From: Pleodorina starrii
Lineage: Eukaryota > Chlorophyta > Chlorophyceae > Chlamydomonadales > Volvocaceae
Direction: 5' to 3'
Assembly (NCBI GenBank): GCA_030267565.1
Contig: BRXU01000006.1
Span: 484,001 to 548,000, forward strand
Length of the DNA stretch: 64,000 nt
Within the stretch, counting starts at the first letter, position 1, and each line of letters starts with the position of its first letter. The notes beneath the pieces are model-generated. The model had not been told where the DNA came from, did not search any database, and worked only from the letters and a program-made list of their open reading frames with translations. Below are positions 12,827 through 23,536 of the stretch, in pieces. Position numbers and translations under genes: made by a program.

Positions 12827-15636
12827 ATGCTTTTCAGAAAGGAGATGCAGTACAGTGAGCATCATTACGGCGCGGAGCGGTTCTGCTGTTGGTCGATTGA
12901 AGGAGGGAAGGGTGTACGCGCGAGCGAGCCCGTGCGTCAGCGCTCCTGGCGGTGACCTTACGGCGCCGCCACCGGATGTTGGCTGCTGAGAGTGAGCGGT
13001 GCGGTCGTGAATAGCGTGAGGCCGGTCCGCGGCGGGCCTCGAGGGGGCCTTGTTGCGCGGAGTTATTGGTCCTATTGTGAGAGGAGGTGAGGTGGAGAGG
13101 TGGCCTGTCGGCCGCTGCGCCATCGCGGTCATCGCTGCACAGCCGTGCTAAGATCGTGGTAGCTTACCATTGCTGCTGGCCCTGTCACGATGATGTGGGT
13201 GGCGGGGGGTGGGGTGCACAAGCGCCTCCCCGTTCCGATTATCTGGCGGCGTCAGTGAGGCGCCTTCGGCGCAGCCCTGACCGATCAGGTCGGGTGCACG
13301 GCGGCGGCAGCGGCATATTGCACACATGGTTATCGCTACTGCCGCGGACGCCACCAACTGAGGTCACGTCGGGCTGCGTTTGGCGGTCTTCTTTTCAGCC
13401 GGCTTGTCGACAGTCTGTTGCTGGGGCTGTGTGTCGCCGTGAAGGTGCTGCTGGGCAAGAGAGGGGGCAAGAGGGGCTGCATGATATTCGTTGTCCGTTG
13501 AAAGAAGCGAGTCGAGGAGTGTGGGGTTCATCTTGACTGCGACCCTGTAGGCAAGAAAGGCTGCTCGGTGTGTGTGTGTGATGGGTGCTTGCTCGGCGTC
13601 GGTGTGATATACGGTACACGGCCGTCACGGTGGTGCTCTGTGTGTTCGGCTGCTCGGTGCTGGCCACGACCGTCGTCGGATGGTGATGGAGTCGGCGGGT
13701 CTGGTTTGCCCCATGTTCCGGGCCGCGGAGTTTTATATATGGGGGTGCGCAGCTGTGTTTCCCCGGATTTGTGGCTGGTGCGGTACAGCTGAATGAACGT
13801 CAAATGCCACGGTCTCCTTGGTACGGTTGGAAAGGCAGCTGGTGCATTGGAGGGCAGAGCGGGCGAGGGGTGTTTTGCGCGCCCTCGCCCATTGTGACAA
13901 GCTGGTTTGGCGCTGGCATCCAAATGGGTGGAAGGATGGGTTGGATGTCACGCCCCCGGAAATGTCTTTTGTTTGTGCGTTGTTGGATGCGTCTGTTGGG
14001 GGTGCTGTGGGCCGGCTTCCCTAAACCCTACCCGAGGAAAGGTGCCGTGCGCGGTCTACTGGATTCCGAGAGTATCGGAGGGAGGGGCCGTCGTGAGCTC
14101 TTTCTGGGGCGGCTGTCGGTGCCAGCACCGGTGGAGGCGGCTGGCATACCGTGTACACCGTTCTCAACCCTTTTATTAGGGGCGCAGCGCGGCTTTTTTT
14201 CCCTTACGGACTGTGTATGTTTTCTCGGCCCTCACCAGTTGCTTCGTGTCCATCACACGTCGCTTCTGTGGTGTGCAACATATATGCACATGCTGCCAAC
14301 TGATGACTGTTGCTGACATGTCCCCTGTGCGTGGTGGCGTTGGACAGGGTTGGAGGCTCGCACAGCGTGGAGAGGCCCGGTCTTGCGCGCCTCCCGTGCC
14401 GAATGCGTGTATGCTGCTTTATTGAATTTGTGGAGGTGCTGATGGTTCAATCGATTTCTCAGGGGCAAGGTGGCAACCAATTGCAGGCGATGGGTGCCCC
14501 AAGTCCGGCTCCTTAACCCGTCAGTTGGTTGCTCGTCGCTACGCACTTGCGCCGTCTGTTTGGAGCGACTTTTGGTCAGTGCTGACTGGTCTTTGCTTCA
14601 GCACACGGGCCTTCCGATGTGGTGAAGCGTTGACATCGTTTTTCGACCGTCCCCGGGTGCAGCTGCAGGTGGAGAGCGCGATGTGCTGTCTGCATATATT
14701 TTTCACCGGTTTCAGCTTTTGACAAGATGGGAATCCAGGGGGGCTGATGTGGGTTGGTTGGAGCTGGAGGGCAACGCGGTGAGCGGCGCTCGTAGGCCAG
14801 CTTCTACGAGAGCTAAGCGTTTTGCTGCATGCCTACACGCGTCGCCTGCGAGCCTTATTGTATAGAACTTATGTGAGGCGGTTAGGAGGGTCACGCACTG
14901 GAACGTGTCGGCGAGATGTTTATGATGTGAGATGATCCTCGGAGCACTCGTGTCGGAGCATTGTGGTGGCAAAGGAAAACAGATTGTCACAGAGGGGAGA
15001 GTAATGGGTAATGTCGTTTTGCCTGTGTTATACTAAGCGTACAACCTTTCCCCCACCAGCCTGGCTTCCGTTTTCGCCTTCCGAGGCGAAGAGAAACACG
15101 TCCAATTATCGTAGTATTACATGAGATCACCCGTCTGCAATTTCGGGCTTTGGATCAAATACACCTGAGCTTCTCCTCTTGAGGTAGTTGCAGTCGAAGT
15201 CCGAACACGAACCCATATCATGCGAGTCAACCATGCGAGATAATATGCGAAACCCAGTGAACGAAAGTACACCAAGATAAACTGGCTTCACATCCTCACC
15301 TGCCGTCAGTAGAGAGTGCTTAAGAGATAGTACGACACGCAAACACATTGGCTCGCAACCACGGTGATTGACTGCTCACACTTGTAAGGGCCCACATAAA
15401 GCGCTAGCCCAGCTGAGAACGCTTCTGTAATGAGCTTCACAGCGCAGGACGCGCCCTAAAACACCCGTCCAGCGCGTCTCATCCGAAACGACGCTGGGAC
15501 CCGGCGCATCAAACCAACGTACTCGCGCTCCCCTGCTGCAATTTCTCAGCGGTGATGTTTCATGTGCCCACGCTGGCCATGCATGCATGGTTTTGCGCGG
15601 ATTGAGTTCGAGTCACTTGGCGCCAGCAGCAGTCCC
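12827..15636. other. 3' flank between two converging genes
   Basis: This 2.8 kb holds the 3' UTR of the plus-strand gene ending at 12720 and that of the minus-strand gene ending at 15637. I see no exon with convincing codon bias. No plus-strand TGTAA lies between 12720 and 15120, so the 3' end of the left gene is not located. The minus-strand gene has one at 15117-15121. Confidence 0.5.
15117..15121 (-). terminator. Putative TGTAA polyadenylation signal of the 80-residue gene
   Basis: TTACA on the plus strand is TGTAA on the minus strand, about 520 bp past the stop codon at 15637. TGTAA is the usual chlorophyte poly(A) signal; use at this site is inferred. Confidence 0.45.
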
Positions 15637-16018
15637 TTACTCCACGTGAACCTCGTTGTTGAAGATGCTCCTCGACCGGCCGACGAACATCTGGCGGATG
15701 GAGTTCTTGTAGTGCTCGCCCTTCTGAATGGCCTCCTTAGACTCAGGCGTAATGCCCGAGGTCTGCTCGGGGTCGACCCTGTCAAACAGCGGACAAGAGC
15801 AGAGGCCGACGCACAGGCATTATATACGCATGTGATATTTGACGTGACAAGGACAGGAGGCCGCTCGAAAACAAACCCTCCCAGCATGGCAAAAGAGCTG
15901 CGCAACGGTCGCCTTACTTGATAATGCGGTACAACATCGTCGAAAAGGCACCCCCAGCGAAGAGGAGGGGCACGCCCAGCGCCAGGATATCAGCAGGGAT
16001 GCCACGAGCGGGGGCCAT
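15637..16018 (-). CDS. 80-residue single-pass membrane protein, function unknown
   Basis: Two exons on the minus strand, 16018-15918 and 15778-15637, are joined across a GTAAGG donor and a TTTGACAG acceptor that restores a Lys codon. The product is 80 residues. Residues about 8-33 (IPADILALGVPLLFAGGAFS) form one hydrophobic segment near the N terminus. It is followed by a charged tail containing VDPEQTSGITPESKEAIQK and ending NNEVHVE. Size, a short lumen-side head and one transmembrane helix resemble small accessory subunits of organellar membrane complexes or ER complexes, but I cannot place it in a family. The clean splice, GC3-biased codons and a downstream TGTAA support it as a real gene. 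Confidence 0.8.
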
Positions 16019-17261
16019 GTTTCTTGCTCTTCGCCTGACAGCGGTCGCTACAAGCAGCTGAGGGCTACGGCGTCCCAAGCTGGCTGCAGAGACAAGTTAT
16101 GTGTAGTAATCACTGAGAAGGGAAAGAGCTGTAAAGTGTGCAGGTCGTCGGCGGTGAACTTCGTTAAACAACTCTACGTGGGCCCGATGTAAGGCCCAAA
16201 CCGCCTCTCGGTTGTTGTTGTATGATACTGCTAAGATTCACATTGCATGTAGTCCACGCAGCAACCACCCAGGCCAAATTACTCTACGCCGTAACCGGCC
16301 TTACTACTTTGCGTCTCCTGACGCTGAAACCGCCGCGTGCCTCCTAGTTTTGCGTAACCATGTGCCCATTCCTCGTGGCATCGGCACAGCTCGCGCTGGT
16401 ATACCCCCGAAGAGGCTTTGCTTCCAGTCTCTGTTAATACCCCATAGCACGTCGCTTCGTGGCCAGCTGCCCATTCATCGTTCCATGCACGTGCACGCCT
16501 TCCGTTCTGTGCCATCGCAAGCCTCGAACGGCATAACAATGGAGGTTCCACATTAGTTGCCGGGCTCCTGAGCATGCGCCTGTGCGGGAGGCGGGGCACC
16601 AACGCTGCACACAACCGTCAAGGCAAACCGCCGCGAGCCCCCGTGTCTGGTGCATCGCGTACTCGCGCTGCTTTGGCAAAGATACGTGCACTGGTTTGGC
16701 AAAGATATATGTACGATTGAGTCCTAAACGTAGACAGGTTGCGATGCAAGTGCGGTGATTCGGTGCTGTGGCGTACAACCCTGGTGAGGATGCGGGGGCG
16801 GGGCATCCAAATGCCAAGCTTTCGACCCCATCATCCATGCAAACATTTTGGCCAGCCCCGCAATAACGTAGGCTGACTTCTTTCTTCCTTGGAACGCTGA
16901 ATGTTTACACACATAGCTCGGAATTCTCTCCCCCTTTCTCAACATGAGGTCGGAAGCCTGTAGCTTTACCGATGCATCGGGCCCCCAGAGAAAGCACGTC
17001 ACACGCTCCTGGCGCATATGTTTGGGCATCACTATCAATATCCACCCATTGGCATCTAACAGCAGGAGTGCACACGCCTACCACCGCGCCATGCAACTCA
17101 CCCTAACCTGTCCAACCCCCCTGCACCCTTCCGCGACTGACGCTTGCGCAAGGTCGACATGCCTCGTTGCCAAACCGGACGGCCTTTATCATAATTGATG
17201 CGAAAACTCGTTCCTAGTCTCGCCCCCCCCCCGCAGACAGGAAGGACTTTTCTGATTTAAA

Positions 17262-17296
17262 CCGTTTACGGGCTACGGCCTATACGTGGATAACCC
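17262..17296 (+). repeat. Dispersed family B element, copy B1
   Basis: Carries the shared core TACGGGCTACGGCCTATACG followed by TGGATAACCCC. It is the only B copy outside a gene model. No clear target-site duplication is seen. Confidence 0.75.
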
Positions 17297-17796
17297 CCCA
17301 CCAGCGCATGCGCCGTGAGGAGCCTGTCGAGACGTGCAGCCCACCGCACCAGCGCCGGCGTCCTCTGAACTACCGTAAAACCGCGCGCCGTGCGCTCGCG
17401 CATCGCCCTACGGTATCCGCCCGCACGCACACCGCTCGAGGGACTCAATTCGTCCCGGCCCCCAACCGGGACAGCCGCATGCCAAAAGTATCTTCTCATA
17501 TTTTGCCAGGCCTCAACACAACGATGTATCTTGACACACGGGCCCCCCTCTCTTACAAGGGGCACTTCGACCCACCCCTCCCTAAGATGGCCTCGCACGC
17601 AATGACCTGGCCGCAGCCATTTTACGCCCTCGCAGCAAATCCCCTTGGCGGCGCAAACACGAAAGCAGGGCATTTTCCACGTAGCAAATCCTCTAATGCG
17701 GCGGTACCAACTACCAGGGCCAGCACCGCAGAGCCCATCCACTTCCGCTGCGGCCGCCACTTGTCGACACCTTGTTCTGTCCCCAGCGCATTACCC

Positions 17797-17801
17797 TTAC
17801 A
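17797..17801 (-). terminator. Putative TGTAA signal of the CID-like gene
   Basis: Minus-strand TGTAA about 335 bp past the TAG at 18136. Confidence 0.4.
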
Positions 17802-17934
17802 ACCGGCAGGCACCACGACAGGCCGCTGGATCCACCACATCGCGCCAGCTGCAGATGGCCCGCCTGCAGCTGGTATCTTTTTATTTTTACCCCGGCAGCT
17901 AGATGGACGGACGGACGAACGGACAGCGGGTTTC

Positions 17935-18065
17935 GAGCCCCACCCCAAGCCCGCGAGCCCCACCCCAAGCCCGCGAGCCCCACCCCAAGCCCGCGAGCCC
18001 AACCCCAGGCCCGCGAGCCCAACCCCAGGCCCGCGAGCCCAACCCCAAGCCCGCGAGCCTCACCC
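17935..18065. repeat. 20-bp tandem repeat, about 6.5 copies
   Basis: The unit CACCCCAAGCCCGCGAGCCC repeats with an exact 20-bp period and a few substitutions (CA/AA at the start, AAG/AGG inside). It lies about 70 bp beyond the stop codon of the CID-like gene, so it should be transcribed in its 3' UTR. Confidence 0.95.
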
Positions 18066-18135
18066 CAGCCCTGGCATCATCTCACGCCTCCCTAGCCTCG
18101 CCCAGCCTAGCCTAGCCGGGGACACGCCCGTAGCC

Positions 18136-21100
18136 CTAGAGCTGCGCCTCCAGCAGCCCCGGCTTGAGCGTCTTGAAGGTCAGGTGGTTGGCCAGCAGTG
18201 TATCGGCCACCGCGGAGGGGAGGCGGGCGGGGGTCTTGGCGCCCTGGCAGCAGCAGCAGCAGCAGACAATAAAGGTATTTCCTTAATGAACTCTCCTTTC
18301 GACAGCAGCTCTTCCCTTTCTCCGTATAACAATAATCGCTCCTATTGACTCGACTGTCCCCGTTTTTCCTCACCCGCCGCCTCTCGGCACCACTGCACCC
18401 ATCATACCCAACATCCAACAACACTCTCGACAGCAGCAGCAGTTGTTCAGGGCACGAGGGTGCGAGTAGGCGGGCGGACGCCCCGGCACGGCAGGCGCAG
18501 AACGGCATTGTAGAGCAAGAGGGCTCAATCGCACAGCACCTGTTGAGCGGGAGGAGACGCCGGCTTCAGGAGGAGCGCCACACTTGGCCTCCCCTCGCGC
18601 CCTCGCGCGGCGGCCCCGCCCCCCCCCCCCACACACATACGCGGCATCTCCTCCAAAGCCTGCGTCCCCTCCCCTCCCCTCCCCTCCCCCAGTCACAACG
18701 GCGGCGATGAAACCCTACAGAACCTGCCCACTGTCCCCTTCCCTTGCCCCCGGCGCCCTACAGGTCCCCCCCGGTCATGTGTCGGCGACCCACCGGGTGA
18801 TGCCGCCAAAGACCCCCGGGCTGCGCCCACCCGCCCGACCCTCCCGAGCGCTAGGACCCTCCCCTCCCCTCCCAACCCAACCCGCACCCACGCGCCCATC
18901 CACCCACCTTGGTGTGGTGTCCCGTCCCCGTGCAGACGCGAAGGTAGCGGCAGCCCGCCGCCCGCGCCTCCTCAATCTGCGTCTCCAGCAGCGTCACCGC
19001 CTCCGCCGCGTGCAGTCCGTGCAGGTCAACAAACATGGCCTCAACGGAGCTCGCCGGACCCGGCACAGGGCCCGGCCCGGAGGGGCTCTGCCGCTGCTGC
19101 CGCCGCTGCGCCTCGCCGCCCTGGGACTGGGCCTGGGTCTGCTGTTGGCCTTGGCCGCCCCTGGTGGCGCTGCCGGGACCAGCGGCCGCCTGCCGCCCGT
19201 GCCGCCGCGACTGGCCGCCCTGCTGGTGGGCGGCGTTGCGCTGCGCAAAGATGCGGCGCGCGGCGGCGGCGTGCGCTGCCTTCATGGCCTCGTTCATCTC
19301 GCGGCCCTTCCTGCCCAGCTGCTTGGCGAGCGCCTTGTTGCCCGACAGGTAGGCGAGCGTGGCCTGGAGTAGGAAAGGGGCAGGGAAGGGAGAACGGAGA
19401 AGAGGGACGTAAGAGAGCAGAAAATGATGACGGTAACGAAGAGGCTGGTGGGCTGATGGGCTGACGGGCGTAGCGGCAAAGCGAAATGGAGGCAGTCCAA
19501 TTAACAAACACCACCAGGGACGAGGACGAGGGAGAGGAAGAGGGAGAGGGAGAATGGAGAGGGGGGACAGAGGAAGCGGGGAGGTGCGGGACGGGGGGTT
19601 TGGGGCGAATGTGTTGCGGGCGAGCCGCGAGGAAACCCAAGGAACGGCGAGGCCACCGTCTGGCGTCTGTTGTGGTCATGAATGGGGCTGTGAGGCCTTA
19701 TGCTGATCCATCTGGGTTGACAAAGGTCGGCCTCGCGCGAGCCCCGCCGCGCGCCTGCCCGAGCCCGCGCAACCAGAACGGCTACGAACACCCCGCCACC
19801 CTCCCACCCCATCAGCGCACGCACCTTGCAATCCCTCCCCCCGACCCACTTTCCCGTCCTCCTGATCACCCTCCTGCTCCCTATCGTGCTGCCCGCCACC
19901 CTCCCAGGTCCCCGCCTCACCCATTCGCTCCCCGACCCACCTATTCGCTCTAATGGGGCTTTTATGCTCTACCCCCAGTCAGCCACCCACCCAATCAGCC
20001 ACCCACCCAATCAGCCACCCAGCCACCCACCCACCCACCCACCTGCTGGAAATAAGTGTTGCGAGCCCTCGCCAACATCGCCGCCTCGGCCCTCTCCTCC
20101 GCATACTGCGCTGCCACCGCCTGACCAGTCGCCACCCACGGCACCGCCGCCGCCGCCGCCCCCGAGGACGACGCCGCCGCCGGGGCCGCCCGCGTCGCTG
20201 CGCCGCCACCTCGGCTTGTACCGCAGACGCCCGACGACGACGACGAGGCAGCTTCCGCCTGTCGCTGCAGGGCCGACTGGGCACTGTCCGAGGAGGACGC
20301 AGGCGGGTCCTGCGAAGACGCGGCCGCCGAGCGCAGCAGCGCCGCAAAGTTGGGCTTGGCGGGGCTGATCGCGGCGGCTGCGGGCGCTGCGGTAGACTCA
20401 ATGACGGTGGTGGTGGTGGTGGCGGCGGTGGCGGATGGCGGTGCGTCGCCGTCGGCCTGCTGTTCGGCGGCCTCCGCTGGGGCTGGGGCGATGGTGGTAG
20501 TGATGATGGCGGCGGGCTTGGCTGGCTGGGGGCTGGCCGATGGAGGCAGCGAGGGGAAGGACTGCGGGCGAGGAAGGGGGAGGAAAGTGGTGGACAACGA
20601 CCCACATGGGGGGTAGGCGGGGGTCACAGTGAGGGGAGGCCAGGTGGTGGGGTGGGACATGTGGGAGTGCGGGGGACAGGGCACCGGCCCTGGAAAGTCC
20701 TCCGAGCGCCTTTGCAGCCGGGAGAGGCACAGGCAGGCAGGCAGGCGCGAGCGCGGGTCAGAAGGCAAAAAGAAAAACCGCAGCGGAGAAGGAGACGGCG
20801 GGTCGGAAGGTCTGGAAGGGCGGCAGATCAGCCAACCGCAGTCATCCGGAACTTTAGGTCCATGCGGGTCGAGCGCGCTGTCAAGTGGCAACCCACATCA
20901 TCCGAGTCGCACTGCCCCACTCCCTCGGCTCGGCTTTGCCCTCACTCACTCGCTACCTCGCTCGCTCGCAATCCCTAAAAACCCTCCTCCTAAAGGGCCG
21001 AAAGCAACGTTGTGTCAACGAGGCAAGCTTCACAACGAGACAAGCACACACGCACGCGCATGGGTTGCAATGCACCCCCGACCCAGCAAAACCCAGATGC

Positions 21101-22631
21101 CCCGTTGGCCCCACTCGGCTCTTCCCGTCTTCCACCAGCATGTGCTTCTGCCACCCCACCCAGTCAAAGGAGAGCCCCCACCACCACCAACACCACCACC
21201 ACCACCACCACCAAGTCCAAACCAAACACACAACCCTAGGACACAAACCCTTCCCGACCCACATCATCCAGATCTCGACCCAACACCGCCACCCACCCAC
21301 CCACACCCACCCCATCCGCTGCGGTATCTTCTTTTTTACCCCCCATCCACCAACACACCCACCCACCACCTCACCTCGAGGTCAAGCTTGAACGCTGCCG
21401 CCCCGCCCGCTCCACCGCCGGATCGCTTGCCGCCACCCGCCTTCACACCCGGCGTCGACCGGCCGCCGGTCCCGCGGCCGCCGCCGCCGCCTCGCCCCCT
21501 GCCGCCGCCGCCTCCACTGGCCGCTGCCGCCGCCGCCCTCTCCGCGCCGACCTGCCTCTCCATCGCCGCCAGCTCAGAAAAGGCCGCTAGCATGTCCCCG
21601 CCGGTGCGGTCCAGCAGTCGCGAAAGCGCCTCGCCGGCGTAGTCCGGAAAAAACATCTCCAGAAGCTCCGCCGCGTCGCAACGAGCCAGCATGCGCAGCT
21701 GCTCCTCACTCGCGACGCCGGTGCCGTCGGCGGCCGCCACCTCCGCCAGTCCCACTTCCAGATTCAGTTCCGACTGGGCGACTGGATCCGCGGTGGCCCA
21801 GGCAGTGTCGGGATACGGCGAGAAGGATTGCAGACCGGAGGCGGCGCCGTCGTACTGCTGCTGCTGCTGCTGCCACCCGTCGTACTGGGCGTCGCCGTAC
21901 TGGACATACGCGCCGGTGGACTCGTCCCAACAGTATGCCCCCTGCGGCGGGTACGACTCGTACGTTCCTACAGCAGCCGCGTCGTATGCAGCCGTGTCGT
22001 AGTACACCGTCGCACCGAGGGGGTCCACGGAGCAGGCGACGTCATTGTACGGCATCACGTAACCATCGTACACTCCATAATTGTACGTGTCGTACACCTC
22101 CTCCGGGAGCAGTTCCCCGCCTTGCGCGAGTGCCGCGCCCCCATAGCCACCGCAGCCCTCGAAGACCTCCTCACCGCCGCAATAGCCGTAGTACCCCTCG
22201 ACCGAAGAAGCCGTCCGCTCGGGATTGTCGTCACCGTCTGCCTCGCCGTACCCCTCCCCGCCGTACACCCAACCGCCGTCTGCCTCACGAGATACGACGC
22301 TGCTGCTCAGGGTGCTGTCGCTGCGCGGGGGATCGAGGACGCTGCGCGGTGGCTCCGAAGCCGCGTCGAGGCCGCAGGCGGTGGCTGCCGCGCGAGGGAC
22401 AAACTCGGGCGCCTTGGGGCTGAGCTGGGCCTTTGTGGGGCTGGGCAGCGGGGCACCGTCCTCGCCGCTGGTCTTTGCCCGCGCCGCCGCGGGGGCGGCC
22501 GCCGCAACCGAGGCAGCCGGCACAAATTCTTTTGCCGAAACGTTCAGCATAGTTGTTGATTCAGGAGTACTTGCGGGCTCCTGTGTGGGTGATGCAGGGA
22601 CAAAGTGTCGCAAAGGAAAGGAGCGCGCCAT
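18136..22631 (-). CDS. PAM2-CUE-DUF1771-SMR protein (CID5/6/7-like poly(A)-binding-protein interactor)
   Basis: Four minus-strand exons, 22631-21375, 20561-20043, 19363-18908 and 18243-18136, all in phase 0, give 779 residues. PAM2 motifs bind the MLLE domain of poly(A)-binding protein. One is seen at about residues 28-41 (MLNVSAKEFVPAA) and a second PAM2-like motif at about 68-80 (QLSPKAPEFVPRA). A CUE domain, a ubiquitin-binding helical bundle, lies at about 310-360 and contains MFFPDYAGEALSRLL. Residues about 572-640 match DUF1771 (RARNTYFQQATLAYLSGNKA). The C terminus is a Smr domain with FVDLHGLH and the GTGHHTK loop, ending in TPARLPSAV and LKPGLLEAQL. This order is that of plant CID5, CID6 and CID7. 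The N-terminal half is Tyr/Asp/Gly-rich and probably disordered. Intron 3 ends in a CTG/CAG run. The ORF directly upstream (22823-23101) is only 191 bp away on the same strand. Confidence 0.93.
18246..18265. repeat. CAG trinucleotide run in intron 3 acceptor
   Basis: About six CAG units on the plus strand (CTG on the gene strand) abut the acceptor of the last exon of the CID-like gene. Several AG choices exist here, but only the one before 18243 keeps the Smr reading frame. Confidence 0.85.
20766..20801 (+). repeat. Dispersed family D element, copy D6
   Basis: AAAAAGAAAAACCGCAGCGG and onward. It is flanked by GTCAGAAGG (20757-20765) and GTCGGAAGG (20802-20810), a 9-bp duplication with one mismatch. 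It lies in intron 1 of the CID-like gene with its A-rich end toward exon 2. Confidence 0.75.
21178..21213. repeat. CCA trinucleotide microsatellite
   Basis: CCACCACCAACACCACCACC and onward in intron 1 of the CID-like gene. Confidence 0.9.
21318..21340 (-). repeat. Dispersed family D element, copy D7 (short)
   Basis: On the gene strand it begins GGTAAAAAAGAAGATACCGC. It is flanked by perfect CCCCATCC repeats (21310-21317 and 21341-21348). Only the constant end of the family is present. It lies 34 bp inside intron 1 of the CID-like gene with that end facing exon 1. Confidence 0.75.
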
Positions 22632-22822
22632 TAGAGTTAGATCGCCGTCCCCCTAACGACCCGACAACAAAGGTTAGCGTTGGTTATCAATGCAACACAG
22701 ACAGAAGGAGCAGCCTCAGATGATAATAATGTAATAAGACAGGCAATGGGCGCGTAAGAGGTTGTGACTCACCGAAAGTGTCGGGGCCAGTCGCCGCCGC
22801 CGCCGAAAGATACCGGCTCAGC

Positions 22823-23101
22823 TCAAGAGTCCCGGCGCCGCTCCACAGACTCGTCGGGTATACCGTAGAAGTAGTCAAGGGTCCGTCGCAGGGTCGGCCG
22901 CACGCTCCGAAAGATGTGCTTGTCGGTACCCAGGTAACTGTCCCAATCGAACAGCAAGCAGCTAACAAGCGTGATCCCCACAACAGCACGTGTGGCAAAC
23001 TTGGTGCGCTTGTGGTACTTCCTGCTGAGCCAAGCTTTGTCTTCCTTGCTCAAGTGCGGAAGAGGAATTTCGGCTGGAGGCCGTTCACCACCAGACTCCA
23101 T
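22823..23101 (-). CDS. 92-residue single-exon membrane-anchored protein, function unknown
   Basis: Uninterrupted minus-strand frame from ATG at 23101 to TGA at 22823. Residues about 17-32 are strongly basic and helical (LSKEDKAWLSRKYHKRTKF). One hydrophobic stretch (AVVGITLVSCLLF) follows, then a conserved-looking tail with HIFRSVRPTLRRTLDYFYGI. The layout of a charged head, one membrane span and a short basic tail resembles small mitochondrial or ER membrane proteins, but I cannot name a family. It shares a 435-bp divergent intergenic region with the gene at 23537. The next gene on the same strand starts only 191 bp past its stop, and no minus-strand TGTAA lies between them. Confidence 0.75.
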   Translation of the reverse strand: MESGGERPPAEIPLPHLSKEDKAWLSRKYHKRTKFATRAVVGITLVSCLLFDWDSYLGTDKHIFRSVRPTLRRTLDYFYGIPDESVERRRDS

Positions 23102-23536
23102 AGGTTTGTACAATTCAGCAAGCGGTATGCCTTATAGAAATTAGCTGCAATACTGCCAGGTGGCTGTCGGCCGGACCCCTACGTTCGTCCTGCCGTTTAC
23201 TCGTCCATCGCATCAGGGTTTTCGGGGCCGCGATTTTTGACAAAGATTTTCAGTTGTGTGCTATTTATTTGTCTTCAAAGTGATTAACCGAGCGTCCACA
23301 CTTGGTTGTGAGTTTTAGGCAGCGACCCAGCGACCCACATTCTGCTTCTGTACCATCTGCTCGCGCTCCAACCAAACCCGTCGCTCGCGTCACCGAGAGC
23401 TTTGCAGCGTTTACGGGTCTTGCATATTTTACTTCCTGTCCTATTCGATAGCGGTCCTCCCACTCGTCAGCCCGCGCACGGCGAGTGCGGTCTGTTGAGA
23501 AGGGAGCTCCTACATTAGCAGCTTTGGAAATTGAAA
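23102..23536. promoter_or_regulatory. Shared upstream region of two divergent genes
   Basis: The 435 bp between the ATGs of the 92-residue (-) and 153-residue (+) genes must contain both 5' UTRs and probably a bidirectional promoter. It is more AT-rich than the neighbouring coding DNA. No TATA box or other motif stands out clearly. Confidence 0.4.

Larger units (their letters stand above)
16019..18135. other. Intergenic region between an upstream start and a downstream 3' end
   Basis: Contains the promoter side of the 80-residue gene and the 3' flank of the CID-like gene. A long open frame on the plus strand (17308-18348) is judged spurious because it runs through a tandem repeat and antisense to real exon 4. 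It holds one family B repeat (17262-17296), a TGTAA signal (minus strand, 17797-17801) and the 20-bp tandem array at 17935-18065. Confidence 0.5.

Noticed and set aside
17308..18348. 346-residue open frame on the plus strand
   Set aside because: It runs through the 20-bp tandem repeat and antisense to the real last exon of the CID-like gene, and lacks GC3 bias. It is an open-frame by-product of GC-rich DNA.
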